From: Nitzschia sp. pyKryTriq1
Lineage: Eukaryota > Bacillariophyta > Bacillariophyceae > Bacillariales > Bacillariaceae
DNA: 64,000 bases
Direction of reading: 5' to 3'
Assembly: GCA_956465555.1 (NCBI GenBank)
Contig: OY101122.1
Span: 383,001-447,000, forward strand
The notes under the pieces were generated by a model. That model saw only the letters and a program-made list of their open reading frames with translations, ran no database searches and had not been told where the DNA came from. Positions 32,330 through 42,895 of the stretch are shown in pieces. Numbering within the stretch: the first letter of the stretch is position 1; the number at the start of each line of letters is the position of its first letter. A program made the position numbers and the translations under genes.

Positions 32330-32565
32330 TGCCAGTCATCGCAAATGGCTAACGGCCGATCCGCCAAAAACTCGTCACATTGAAGCCCGAGTGGATGCCT
32401 ACGACCGGATGGAACGCGGAGACACCATGCCAACCATGGCCGAACAAATCTTCTTCGAAACGAAAGACGTCGTATTCACCGACGACCCTTTTGTCTTTCA
32501 AGAAATGATGTGCGTGACGAGCGTCATTGCCAGTCATCGCAAATGGCTAACGGCCGATCCGCCAA
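32330..32565. repeat. Two 38-bp direct repeats, 198 bp apart
   Basis: Copies at 32330-32367 and 32528-32565 are identical and both read as SHRKWLTADPP in the same plus-strand frame. The sequence in between is unrelated. This could be a duplicated exon edge, a micro-duplication, or short repeats at the ends of an inserted 160-bp piece. Confidence 0.9.
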
Positions 32566-32885
32566 GCAAGAAAGCAACAGCCAAGAGAGTGACCATGATG
32601 ATGGCACTTTCTTTGTTTCGTCCGGATCGATATCGTTCGACCCCTGCTATCGTGCAGAAGAGACGCTTAGATAGTTTTAATGCTGACCCACCTGCCCGCC
32701 CCCGCCGACCCTCGCGAATCAAGCGAATCGGATGGAAGGGCAGGGATCCTGACAACAGTAAATCCCCCTTTTTGTCACACCCCGGATTTGCATTACTAGA
32801 CCGGACCCAATTCAACAAGCAACGTAGGTGGCAGAACGTAGTGGAGCCACTTCTTGTGCTTTCACCACCAGCAGGCGTGTACTAG
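32409..32885 (+). CDS. Hypothetical basic protein
   Basis: A 158-residue ORF from the first in-frame ATG. The frame is open further upstream to 32175 without an ATG and includes both 38-bp repeats. The first 50 residues (MAEQIFFETKDVVFTDDPF) look globular; the remainder is rich in Arg, Lys and Pro (PARPRRPSRIKRIGWKGR). No family recognised. It may be a gene fragment or chance ORF. Confidence 0.25.
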   Translation: MERGDTMPTMAEQIFFETKDVVFTDDPFVFQEMMCVTSVIASHRKWLTADPPSKKATAKRVTMMMALSLFRPDRYRSTPAIVQKRRLDSFNADPPARPRRPSRIKRIGWKGRDPDNSKSPFLSHPGFALLDRTQFNKQRRWQNVVEPLLVLSPPAGVY

Positions 32886-34275
32886 TAGTAGCTGACCTCT
32901 CTAGCTAGTAGTAGTAGTCTACTCTACTCTTAAAGTAGAGTAGAGAGTGCATCTTCGTGAGCATAAGGAGGGACTCTCCTCGTTTCTAATGGAACAAGTA
33001 GACTGCACAGTGCCGGTCGTAGACTGCAAAGTGCCGCCGGTTGAGGGTAGAGGGATAATAATTGATGTGATAGCTTCTAATCTAAATACTCATGATCGTT
33101 CTCTTCAATTCACTCCCTGGATGTTTGGCGTTCTACTACCTTGTACGAGTACTGGTTTACCTGTGGTGGGCTTGGCGGCCCGCCACTCTTCTCATCTGAT
33201 TGTGGTGCACCGTTAGTACTTTAGTAGTACCTGGTACCGGTACTTCGTCGAATGTGGTTGAAGTAGTACCTACTCTACCGGTAGTAGAGAGAGCACGCCG
33301 CGCTACTCTACTAGTAGTAGTAGAGTAGACTCCTCTACTACTACTAGTAGTAGACTAGTAGAGTAGTAGAGCAGTACTGTACTCTCCGGTAGTAGTGTAG
33401 TACCTGAACTCATCATTTTACACCTGTTCTTTTTTGGAAGCCTTCTTTCCGCCAGGTAAATACCCCAAACCGGTACCTGGTACTGGTACCAGGTACTACA
33501 GTACAGGCAGGGCCGCCTCGCCCTCCCCTCCGGGGAAACATGCCTTGATATAATAATATATATATATAATAGAAAACCGATGGTCGCGATAGATTACTAG
33601 CATTTATCGAGATTATTGAGAACCCGCCAGATTGGCGTGCCGAGGAGTTCTAAAAATAGAATGCATCCGTTCTCCTCCTTCATTTTATTGATTCGTGACA
33701 ATCTGTGTTCTCTACTCTCCGCCAGGCATCAGGGAAAACAGTAAAATAGTGGTGCGGACCAGTTTGAAATTGTTGTATTTTCTCTTCTCTTTATGTATTT
33801 CCCAGCAAGCTCGCTGGACACTGAAACGAGAACAAGTGCCCTCTCTTCGGTACCGGCGGCACGAGTAGTACTACTTTCAACTTGTACGAGAAAGTCAAGA
33901 TGAGAAGAATCATCCCGAGATTGCACAGGCGGAACTACCTGGTGTGACGAGGAGAACAGCAACAGTAACAGTAGTGTTACTACTTTCTCTCTTGTCCATT
34001 CGTAGGGCTTCTTCGAAGAACAATGTTCCTTCCATCAATGAGAACTCCTCGTCCACTAACTACTAGTCCTCGTATTTATGGTTCGTCGAGTCGTCTAATC
34101 ATTAATCGTATCAACAGAACATCGTCTTCTTCAACAAGCAAGGAGAAATCGAAAGCTTTCTTGCGTCGTTGTTCTTCCAAGAAAACTGTTCTGATCACTA
34201 TGCTTTCTCCCAACTCCCAACTCACAAATTATACAAATCGTCTTTCCGAAATTACGAAGCGACGCAAACAACATC
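32886..34275. other. Repeat-rich intergenic stretch
   Basis: Dense CTACTAGTAGTAGAGTAG palindromes at 32880-32950 and 33270-33400, and GTACCTGGTACTGGTACC at 33222-33510. A (TA)n stretch lies near 33550-33570. No gene recognised. Confidence 0.6.
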
Positions 34276-34551
34276 ATGGCATACAAGTCTTCATCCTCAT
34301 CACCTTCCACCAACACGCTGCCCGAGCTCATCTTGAGGACTACTCGCATGATGTCCTCTCTGGATGTGCAGCAAGGAAATAACCATTATCAACTACTAAC
34401 ACACAACGGGTTGCGCAAAGGATCAGCCCTTTCGGGTCACGACCGCAGTGGGGTACACAATCGCGCCTCTTGCCTCGAGATCATCGAGGCCGCACTTCAG
34501 ATTATCGAACAGGACGACAACGACTTCTTGGTAGCTTGTTTGCGGCAGTAG
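34276..34551 (+). CDS. Hypothetical 91-residue protein
   Basis: An ATG ORF with a Ser-rich start, then a sequence that looks helix-forming (LPELILRTTRMMSSLDVQ, and SCLEIIEAALQIIEQDDNDF). The stop is followed directly by other long open frames, so it might be the first exon of a spliced gene. No family recognised. Confidence 0.25.
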   Translation: MAYKSSSSSPSTNTLPELILRTTRMMSSLDVQQGNNHYQLLTHNGLRKGSALSGHDRSGVHNRASCLEIIEAALQIIEQDDNDFLVACLRQ

Positions 34552-35490
34552 TCCTCCTCCTGGTGGTCGCTGGACAACAAGAAGGATCTGTACTCATCCT
34601 CGCGAGGAGCAGCGAAATAGAGCAGGGGCAACGCCAGCAGCATATGCTGGTGGTGGACGACAAGCACTCCTCTTCTTGGTGCTTGCTGCACGGAGAAACC
34701 CGAAGACCAAGATTGATCCCACTCTTCGTCCACGATGAGGACTTCGACAAGAGAAGTCGTCCGGGCAGACACCACCAGCCCAAGGTGGCGTTGTTGTTCT
34801 TGTTAGTACTATATACTGCTGTCGTCCTTCCTTGTTTCCTTCTTGCCCCTTCTTGCTTGTTCATTGTTTCACCGCGTCACAGTATTCGCGAAACAGCATA
34901 CCACCAGCAGTTGGGCGATAGCAAAACAGTAGCATTTTGGGACAAAATGGCCACCATAAACGATATAGTCTTCATTTTTTCTTCATGCCACAGACCATGA
35001 ACGACGCTTGTACTAGTAGTAGTAGCAGCACTCTTCTTCTTTTCAACAACAATCTACTACTAGTACTACTAGTCTCCCTTGCTGATGTACTACTAGTACT
35101 AGTGGCCCGTTCTATTGCAGGGCTTCATCAATGGCACGGGCGTATTCTTCAGGATGATCACGGTGGACTGTTACTTCCTTGCCTTCGTCGTCGTCAGTTC
35201 GCCAAGAAGCCTATGGATACTGCAGGAAGTGCAGGAATCAATCAGCAATCCAGTTGGTCAAACTGGAATTCTCGAGCGGAAGTGCAGGAATCAATCAGCA
35301 ATCCAGTTGGTCAAACTGGAATTCTCGGAGTAGAATTTCTACAGCACTACACGTGCAACGTACTGTACTGAACAGGGCTCAGTTGTGAGTCCTGATTGTT
35401 TGTCTGTCGGGTGTGTCGTGTCACATCACGAACGAAAGATTGCTCTTTTCGTACTTGCTCTCATCTCCGCACGATCCGGAATAGATCTCG
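34552..35490. other. Region with weak overlapping ORFs
   Basis: Several overlapping ORFs on both strands lack domains. On the minus strand, a short C-terminal-like frame ends at a stop at 35112-35114 and reads HRDHPEEYARAIDEALQ, which looks like a true protein end but has only about 32 codons. CTACTAGTACTAGTAG clusters lie at 35010-35110. Confidence 0.35.
35228..35327. repeat. Tandem duplication, 53-bp period
   Basis: The 47 bases starting AGTGCAGGAATCAATCAGC are identical in the two copies (from 35228 and from 35281), joined by a 6-base spacer. The 53-base period is not a multiple of three. Confidence 0.9.
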
Positions 35491-35598
35491 ATGAGAAGAA
35501 GAATTATTCGTTTTCTTTTCTTCTATCTTATATTGACACAACACACAAAAACCAAAATCCTCGAACCCAGAAACAGTCGAACTCAAAGAAAAAGTACA

Positions 35599-36690
35599 AT
35601 GTTGGTCAACAAAGATAACAACAGCAATAACATGAACGATGATACGTCTACAATCTCGCATGCATCGGTACAAACTTGGTCTCCAAACACCATGACGACA
35701 TCCCATCAAGAAGAAGAAGAAGAAGAAGACGGGTTCTTAGTAATCCACGAGTCTTCGTCGCCGTCGTCCGATGATGCACTATCCGCACCAGGCCGCATGA
35801 ATCAGACCGAAGATGAAGGCCTCGACGGCTTGGACTCTCATCAATATCCACCGTTCGCTCCAGCAGTACCTGTGCTGGACCGCAGAAACAATCAAGATGG
35901 CCGTGGTGGCGATGGTTTCCCCGTTTCTGCCACTACAACTAGTACTATGTTTACTCCGGTTCTTCAAACAGTTGAAGTCGATGCAGAAAACGGAACCATT
36001 CGCGTCGAAATGGATCAAGATAACCAGAACTCTACGAACGATGGTCCCAATGTTCCTTCCAACAAGAACACTGCTCCTCGTAGTCCCATGATGAGCAACC
36101 TGACCCGATATCAAAGATGCTGGTTGATTGTGTTTGTGCGCAAGTGCGCTCGCACAACTGGAGCATATTCTCGGGCCGCTGCAAGAAAGTATAGTCCCAA
36201 GGTGAAGCGCGTGGCCAGTCGTTCGGCGACTGCAATCAAGGATGCCTCGGCTTGTTCGGCGTCTTTTGTTCGCTCCAAATCTGTCCAATATAAGAATCAA
36301 GTCATCGAATTCAATGAGAACCACCAGGTTTGTGACAAGGCTCGAAGTTCCATGAAGATGGTAGGAAACAATGTCAAGAAAGCGTCCAAGGCGACAGTGA
36401 AAGGAGTCCAGAAAGCATCGATTGCGACCGCAAAGGGAATCAAAGAACTTGAAGAGAAGCACCATATTGTTAGGAAATCGACGCGTGGACTGAAGAAAAG
36501 TGGAAGAATCATTCGCAATGTATGGAATGGAAAACCTATCAATACGCCTTCCCACACCTGCTCCACCGCACAGAGGACCGCCGCGGGAGAGAGTCCCACG
36601 TCCGAAACAACTGGCGGCCCAAGTGTAACTTGGGCAAGAGCGTGTGAGGACGGCTCCTCGCCGAAGCACCCTCCACCTTCTTCGGAATGA
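35599..36690 (+). CDS. Orphan protein with acidic N-half and basic repetitive C-half
   Basis: A 363-residue ORF from the ATG at 35599; an in-frame ATG at 35491 would add 36 residues with a basic, hydrophobic start (MRRRIIRFLFFYLILTQ) that could be a signal anchor. Residues 1-190 are acidic and disordered with a Glu run. Around 190-330 the protein is very basic, with short degenerate repeats of the form KKASKATVKGVQKASIATAK, preceded by a hydrophobic stretch (RCWLIVFVRKC). The end is Ser/Pro/Thr-rich. No known domain. The repeated Ala-Thr-Lys helix resembles nucleic-acid or membrane-surface binding sequence, but this is speculation. Confidence 0.6.
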   Translation: MLVNKDNNSNNMNDDTSTISHASVQTWSPNTMTTSHQEEEEEEDGFLVIHESSSPSSDDALSAPGRMNQTEDEGLDGLDSHQYPPFAPAVPVLDRRNNQDGRGGDGFPVSATTTSTMFTPVLQTVEVDAENGTIRVEMDQDNQNSTNDGPNVPSNKNTAPRSPMMSNLTRYQRCWLIVFVRKCARTTGAYSRAAARKYSPKVKRVASRSATAIKDASACSASFVRSKSVQYKNQVIEFNENHQVCDKARSSMKMVGNNVKKASKATVKGVQKASIATAKGIKELEEKHHIVRKSTRGLKKSGRIIRNVWNGKPINTPSHTCSTAQRTAAGESPTSETTGGPSVTWARACEDGSSPKHPPPSSE

Positions 36691-37485
36691 GGCGTTGATT
36701 GGTTAGTGCTTGCAAATATCCATGGTGAAGAACAACATAAAAATAACTACTACTAGTATAACGAAGATTCTAATCTCTCCTCGACTTTTATCATTTATCA
36801 AATACTACCATTGTCAACAACTCTTGCATGATCACTGCGGAGACTCTGCTGATTCACCACAGAGTGTAGCTACGGTGTGGACGAAGAAAAGTACTAGCTA
36901 GTGCTCTAGAGAGTAGTATTTGTCATTTTTTATGTGATTCTTCCGCATTGTCGTACCGGTAACAATACCGGTATCATCTGAAAGAGCCAGCACCACAATA
37001 CGTACCGCGGTACATGACAGGTCCCGCTCACCTCCGCTCGTCGCAGTCCATGTTAAACCCAAATGACGTCATACTCACGATCCATTTTAAGTCACGCATA
37101 AGGTGTTTCAAGCTTCAACGTCGACGTCATAGCAGCTACTTACAGCATTCTGATCGGGTTATTTAGAGAGGTGTCACTTTTTCGATCAATCAAAGACGCC
37201 CACGTACGAAAACCTCAGTCTCCTCCTGTGGTCCGTGGTTCCTTACATTATGTTCGCCGTACTCTCACCACTCACTGCTCAAGTACCGGTACTTTTGCTC
37301 AGCTTTTACTGTAGCGCCGCGGCGAGAATCATCCGCATCGAGCGAGAATCGAGAAAGCAAGCAAGGCCACCCGGATGATTCTTCGCTGGGGCTTCGGTTT
37401 TTGAAGTTAGTTTGGGCGGATCGATGCATGCAGAAGAGGCGCAAATAGGCACAAGAAGCAATTGCAACAACTACTAGAGGGGAGA
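36691..37485. other. Intergenic, possible promoter with CRE-like sites
   Basis: Contains CCGGTAACAATACCGGTA (36955-36973), TGACGTCA at 37064-37071 and a related CGACGTCA near 37132. These lie 350-420 bases upstream of the next ATG. No gene recognised. Confidence 0.45.
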
Positions 37486-38763
37486 ATGGACGGAAGTTGT
37501 GATTGCGCAGCGAAAAACAGTCGAGAGCCTCCTCCTAACAATACCAACACCATGTTTCGAAGAATACTCAAGAAGTTCAAGGGTTCCCATCCAGGCGACG
37601 AGGATGAGGAGAATCCGGCTAGTCATGTTCACGAGCAAGCTCCTGTTAAAGAGGCTAATACTCCCACGAGTACTGCAGAGGCCAAATCTGAGGAGCCTGC
37701 TGATAACACACCTTCAGAGTCAGAGGATCACGATGATCACAATGACGATGACCACTCCTCTTCTGGTGGGTCTGATTCTTCCAGTGAAGCTTATTACTCA
37801 CTCGATGAGATGATCATCGTGCCTACCCGTCGAATCAGTGAAGTAGCAGTATCCTCGCAGCCTGCTTCGGAGGAAGTAAGTTCTCATGATCATTTCGATC
37901 TACAACTCTTAGCACGCACACACTTTCCAGACTTTGGTGTGCCTGACGGCGAGTATACTGATACTAGTGACGATGAGTCAGAGATACAAAAAAAGGAGGA
38001 AAAGTATCAAACTAAGGAGGATCAGGATGTTGCAGTCTTTATGGATCTTATGAAGCGAATGTCCATCAAGAGCCTCCTGCATCTACTTCAAGGCCATGTA
38101 CGTACCCAGAATTTGCCCAATGAGTATCTGCAGCAATATAATGCAGCCCTCTCTCAGAGTGATGAAACAAAGTATCCGTCCAAAGAGACAGAAACTGCTA
38201 TGTTGAACAAACCTTTACCGAGGAAGAAGGCATTCCGCTGGGCCGAAATCACGTCGGAAAAAGTGCGCGTGGTGGTCTATGAGATTGAAAGCGTCAAAGA
38301 GCACAAAGATTTGTGGTGGACTCCCGAGGAGATGCACGCAATTAGGTCTGAACTCATTGATGTAGTTAAATTCTTCCGAAAACGTCGCCCGAACTACATC
38401 ACGTCTGTTGAGATTGTTGCGAAACATCAGGCCGAAGAGTCCGTGCTTGAAGATCACATGAAAAAGTTAACTGAGGACTCTTTCGCACGTGGACTGGAAA
38501 GCCATGTAGTGAAATATCTCAGCGACCACCGAAAAAGTACAATTCAAGCAGTTCTAGAAGAGCAAAAAGAGTGTCGATTGTGCAATGATAACAAAGAAAC
38601 AACTATGCACTGCTTACGCGAACAATCCGTGGCATACAGTCAAATGTCCACCAGGTTTGCAGCCTGCATGGCGAAATGCGATGAAATCGATTCGCTGAAA
38701 GCGAGTATGTCTCGGTGGCGTGCCGCCCCTACTTCCGCCTCACCTGGCTTCTTTGATGCGTAG
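37486..38763 (+). CDS. Orphan protein with W-x4-KVxV / DLWW family core
   Basis: A 425-residue single-exon ORF; the frame opens at 37462 but the first ATG is at 37486. Residues 1-190 are acidic and disordered with a His/Asp cluster. The core (about residues 245-320) reads FRWAEITSEKVRVVVYEIE, then KDLWWTPEEM, then ELIDVVKFFRKRRPNYI. The remainder is helical with a CRLCNDN pair of cysteines. From memory, this strand-plus-tryptophan core recurs in many copies in diatom genomes and has no assigned function. The short gene at 20980-21456 shows a related arrangement. Confidence 0.65.
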   Translation: MDGSCDCAAKNSREPPPNNTNTMFRRILKKFKGSHPGDEDEENPASHVHEQAPVKEANTPTSTAEAKSEEPADNTPSESEDHDDHNDDDHSSSGGSDSSSEAYYSLDEMIIVPTRRISEVAVSSQPASEEVSSHDHFDLQLLARTHFPDFGVPDGEYTDTSDDESEIQKKEEKYQTKEDQDVAVFMDLMKRMSIKSLLHLLQGHVRTQNLPNEYLQQYNAALSQSDETKYPSKETETAMLNKPLPRKKAFRWAEITSEKVRVVVYEIESVKEHKDLWWTPEEMHAIRSELIDVVKFFRKRRPNYITSVEIVAKHQAEESVLEDHMKKLTEDSFARGLESHVVKYLSDHRKSTIQAVLEEQKECRLCNDNKETTMHCLREQSVAYSQMSTRFAACMAKCDEIDSLKASMSRWRAAPTSASPGFFDA

Positions 38764-39330
38764 CACATAATGTTATTACATGATCACTCAAACAAGAAGT
38801 ATCTACCTCTTCATGCATCACTAGCTACTAGTAGAGCCGCTTCTAGTATACGTACTAGTTTTGAGGCAACAGGTCTAAGCACCACCAGCACTAACAGAGC
38901 GATCCCATGGCGTGGATTTTGGAGATATTTCATTCAAACGCCCACCATTATTACATGGCCCCACTCTCTGATACTCGCCTGCCATTAGGGACAGAAACGA
39001 TCATATATCTCGGTCTACACGGGAAAAGCGCCCAGAAAACCCTTCTATTCATCAGATCTCAAAGCTTCAATCCAGCTTTATCAGCCGGTGCACAAGGTGA
39101 CACAGCATAAGAAAGCGGGGAGTGCCTACTACTAGTAGCTCGAGGACTAAACCTCTCCTCTAGAGACTAAGCGCTCTACTCTGGCTAGATTGCTTTGTAG
39201 TGGTGGCGCAAACAAATACTGCACCATCTCTTGGACGGAAGGCAAACAAACAGACTTGCAGCCACATACGGAGCACTAAAGGATGTACTAGGAAGAATAA
39301 AGTAGTTGACGAAACACATGGTTACTCACT
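38764..39330. other. Convergent intergenic region
   Basis: CTACTAGTAGAG clusters at 38820-38840 and 39128-39180. No gene recognised. Confidence 0.5.
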
Positions 39331-42300
39331 TTACCACCGTCCTGCGCCTGCGCCATCGTACACATCGTAATTGGCAGGAGGTGGGGGGGCCGTTTTCTTT
39401 TTCGGCTTCTTGGCGCCGACCTTTTTCTTCCCAGTGGACTTCTTTTTGGGTTTTGGCTGCTCTTCTTCGAAGTCGAGGAACCAATCGCTCTCCAAGGCTT
39501 CGGCGGCAGTGATCCGTCTCGTCACGTCAACCGTCAACATCCTAGAAATCAACATTTTTGCGTCATCCGACACGGCTGACCAATACTTTCGATGGAACTG
39601 GAATTCACCATACCGGATCTTTTCTAAGCACTCCTCTCCTTCACCTCTAAAGGGCCGATAACCACCCAAAATGATGTAGATGATAACACCAAGACTCCAG
39701 ACATCACATTCCACGTCGTATTCAGGGTTATGTTCGATGATCTCAGGTGCGACGAACCCTTCCGTTCCGCACACCGTAGTCAAAGAATTTGGCTGAAGGA
39801 CCTTCTTTGCATAGCCAAAGTCGGTAATCTTGACATCGGTGTCACTTCCGTCTACCAATAGCATATTTTCTGGTTTCAAATCGCGAATGGCTATTCGATT
39901 GGCGTGGCAGTAGGCCAGACCCGAAACAAGGCGCTTCGCCACTATTACGCCCTCATCTTCGTCGTAGAATTCCTTTTCAATGATCTTGTCAATCAAATAG
40001 CCCCCCATGAGTCGTTCCATGACAATGTATGTGAAATCAGGCTCGTCGAAAACCTCCTTGAGTCGAACAATGTAGGGGCAGTCGACCAACATTTTCAGAC
40101 AGGAGATCTCGCTTTGTAGTGCAACAGCATCTTCTTCCCACAAATCGACACGAGGAATACGCTTCACAGCATATGTTTCCCCGCTCTCCATCTGCTTGCC
40201 TTCGTGGATAACAGAAAAGGTACCAATACCAATCTGCTTGCCCCAGTCGTAGCAGTCCTCGAAGTCGTCTTCGACTGCATTTTCGACGCCAAGCCTGTTT
40301 TCGTCTTCGGCCCTGCCAGGACCTCCCATGCCTGCCAAGGACAAGAATTTGTTGGTCTTGATAAGAGCTTGCAAGGCTTTTTTTGCGCCAGTTTGATCCG
40401 TGCGTTCGGGTAAGTTCGTTTCCATTTGGGGGCGATTCGCTGTGAGATCCTTCGCGGCCAGCATTTCGGCGTCCAAACCCATCCATTCGCAACGAAGTGC
40501 ATCCTCAGCCGTCAACCGGACCTCGGGATCCACTTGAAGCATGTTGGCAATCATGTCCTTGGCCGACTCAGAAATATCCGCCCAATACTTGTCGTGAAAT
40601 TCGTAGTCTCCCCGAATAATGAACTGTGCCAATTCGTCAGGTGGCCCTTCAAACGGGGCATACCCACCCAAAAGAATGTATGTCACAACACCCACGGACC
40701 ACATATCGCAACGCTCATCGTATCCTTCCACCTGGAAGTCCAGAATTTCTGGAGCTACATATTGTGCTGTACCGCACAGAGTACTCAACGAATTTGTCCC
40801 CGTGACTCTCTTGGCAAATCCAAAATCAGCCAATTTGATGCTCGTGTCATCATTATCGTCCTGTAGTAACAATGGGATAAGACAACATTGCAAATAAACA
40901 GCCACATATCATTGTCACTCCAATAAGACTTCGCTGTACGTACCACAAGCAATAGGTTCTCCGGTTTGATGTCACGGTGGGCTACCCTTTTCTCGTGACA
41001 ATATAGTATGGCTTCGAACAAAATTTTACAGACCCCTCGGGCCTCTCGTTCCGTGTATACTTCTTTATCGACGATTCGTGAGAGCAAATCTCCTCCTTTC
41101 ATTTCTTCCATCACCATGAAGCAGTGGTCATCTTGTTCAAAGACGTCAAAAAGTCGGACAATATGGGGCCCTCCACGCAACATTTTGAGGGCGGCAATCT
41201 CATCCTTGAGCGTGGACTCACCCCCACTTTCCATTTTTGATAGGATGACTTCCTTGACGGCGTAGGTTTTATTGGTGCGCCTATGAACGCAGCGATACAC
41301 AAACGCGTAACCACCCTCTCCCAGTTCATCTCCAATTTCGTAGAAATCTTCGAAGGGTTGTCCAGTGATACTATCTTCCACGAATCGATCTTCCTTCTTA
41401 CGAGCCTTTTTGGCAATCTTGTTCTCTGTCTTGTCGTCCTTGCGTTTTTCGAGGTACTCTGTGAAACCATCATTCAACATTTTGAAGCGATTGGCAGTAA
41501 TGAGCTATAGTGGGAGTGAGGGGGAAGGGGGGGGGGGGGGGCAAAACACCATGAGTCAAACCAAATGGTGAATCTCCAAATAAATCACGTTCCAAGACAG
41601 TTCATGTAATTCGTACCGTTCCAATAGCGTTCTTCAGTTTCCGCTTGCCTTCAATAAGGTTCTGAATCTTTTTCACATTGAGTTGTCGTTCTTCCAATGC
41701 ATCGTCTCCACGGACAACCCACTCGGATTCCAAGGCCCGCGCGGCAGTGATACGTTTCTTTGGATTTACCGTCAACATGCGGCTCACCAAGTCCTTGGCT
41801 CCATGGCTTGCGCCGTTCCAGAATTCTGGGCGGAATTCGAATTGACCATCGCGGGTTTGATCGAAAATAACATCATCGTCATCATCATCAAAAGGCAGAT
41901 ACCCGCCCAACAATAGAAACAAGAGACATCCGACGGACCACACGTCGCATTTGACATCGTATGCCGGGAATCGCTCCAACATTTCGGGTGCCAAATATCC
42001 AGGGGTTCCACAAAGTGTCCGACAACTGTTTCGTTTCTTGACGTACTTCGCAAAGGAAAAGTCTGCCAGTTTGATGGAATTCAAATCTTTGTGCTCTGAT
42101 AGCAAAAGATTTTCTGGTTTGATATCCCGATGGGCCACTCGTTTGTCATGCATGTACGCCAGGGCACCTAATACGCAACGTGTGGTGCTTCGGGCCTCTC
42201 TTTCGGTAAAGGTTTTCTTTTCGATAATATACTCCAAGAGTTCTCCACCTTCCATGAGCTCCATGACTAGATAACAAAACGCTTTCTCCTCGTACACTTC

Positions 42301-42895
42301 GTAGAGTTGTACGACATTGGGCCCTTCTCTGGCGAGTTTGAGGTTGGTAATTTCGTCTTTCAGGGCGTCGCGGTCTCCCCAAAACATGGTGGATCGATCA
42401 ATCTGTTTGACGGCATATTCGGCGCCTGTCGGTCGATGCGTCCCGATAAAGACGACAGCAAAGGCCCCTAGACCCAGCTTTTAAAATAAAAAGAGAATGT
42501 GTGCGACAGAGACAGCCGGGAAAGAGAAAGTTAGCGTGTGTGGAGGAAACACCACGAGGCGTTGAAATCGTAGCGAACGGACACGAGGTGTTGAAATCGT
42601 AGCATTCAAATAAATATTGACTGACTCCTTTCATTGAATTGACTTTTGCTACTTTTCAAAGCATATACTGTACTGTACATATCAGTGGTATCCGGCTCAC
42701 CTTCCTTCCTCGTTTGTATACATCATCAAAACTGACAGATACGACCGATTTGACATCTTGATCCATCGACGGGGCAACGGAAAAATCGTCATCGTCTTGA
42801 TAGGTGTTTCGCATCGACTTGCGTTGGGGCCTGGCCCCGAACCCGTCGCCCTGGGTTTTCTTCTTCTTCTTTCCAGCTGAATTGGTACGTTCCAT
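39331..42895 (-). CDS. Triple-domain CaMK-type protein kinase, four exons
   Basis: Gene model: complement of 39331-40860, 40944-41504, 41617-42477 and 42701-42895; all junctions are phase 0 with GT-AG introns (83, 112 and 223 nt), 1048 residues. Three full Ser/Thr kinase domains lie in a row, about residues 64-330, 403-667 and 743-1000. Domain 1: LGLGAFAVVF, AVKQ, HRDIKPEN, but DFS instead of DFG. Domain 2: LGEGGYAFVY, AVKE, HRDIKPEN, DFGFAK, APE. Domain 3: IGIGTFSVIH, AVKR, IRDLKPEN (HRD His replaced by Ile), DFGYAK, APE. All are closest to CaMK/CDPK-type catalytic domains; no EF-hands are visible. The N-terminus is Lys-rich and the C-terminus is a Lys/Pro tail. Domain 2 has all canonical residues; domains 1 and 3 may be regulatory. 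Confidence 0.85.

Noticed and set aside
35779-36669. 296-codon minus-strand frame
   Set aside because: Shadow of the orphan gene at 35599-36690; rich in Cys and Arg without domain structure.
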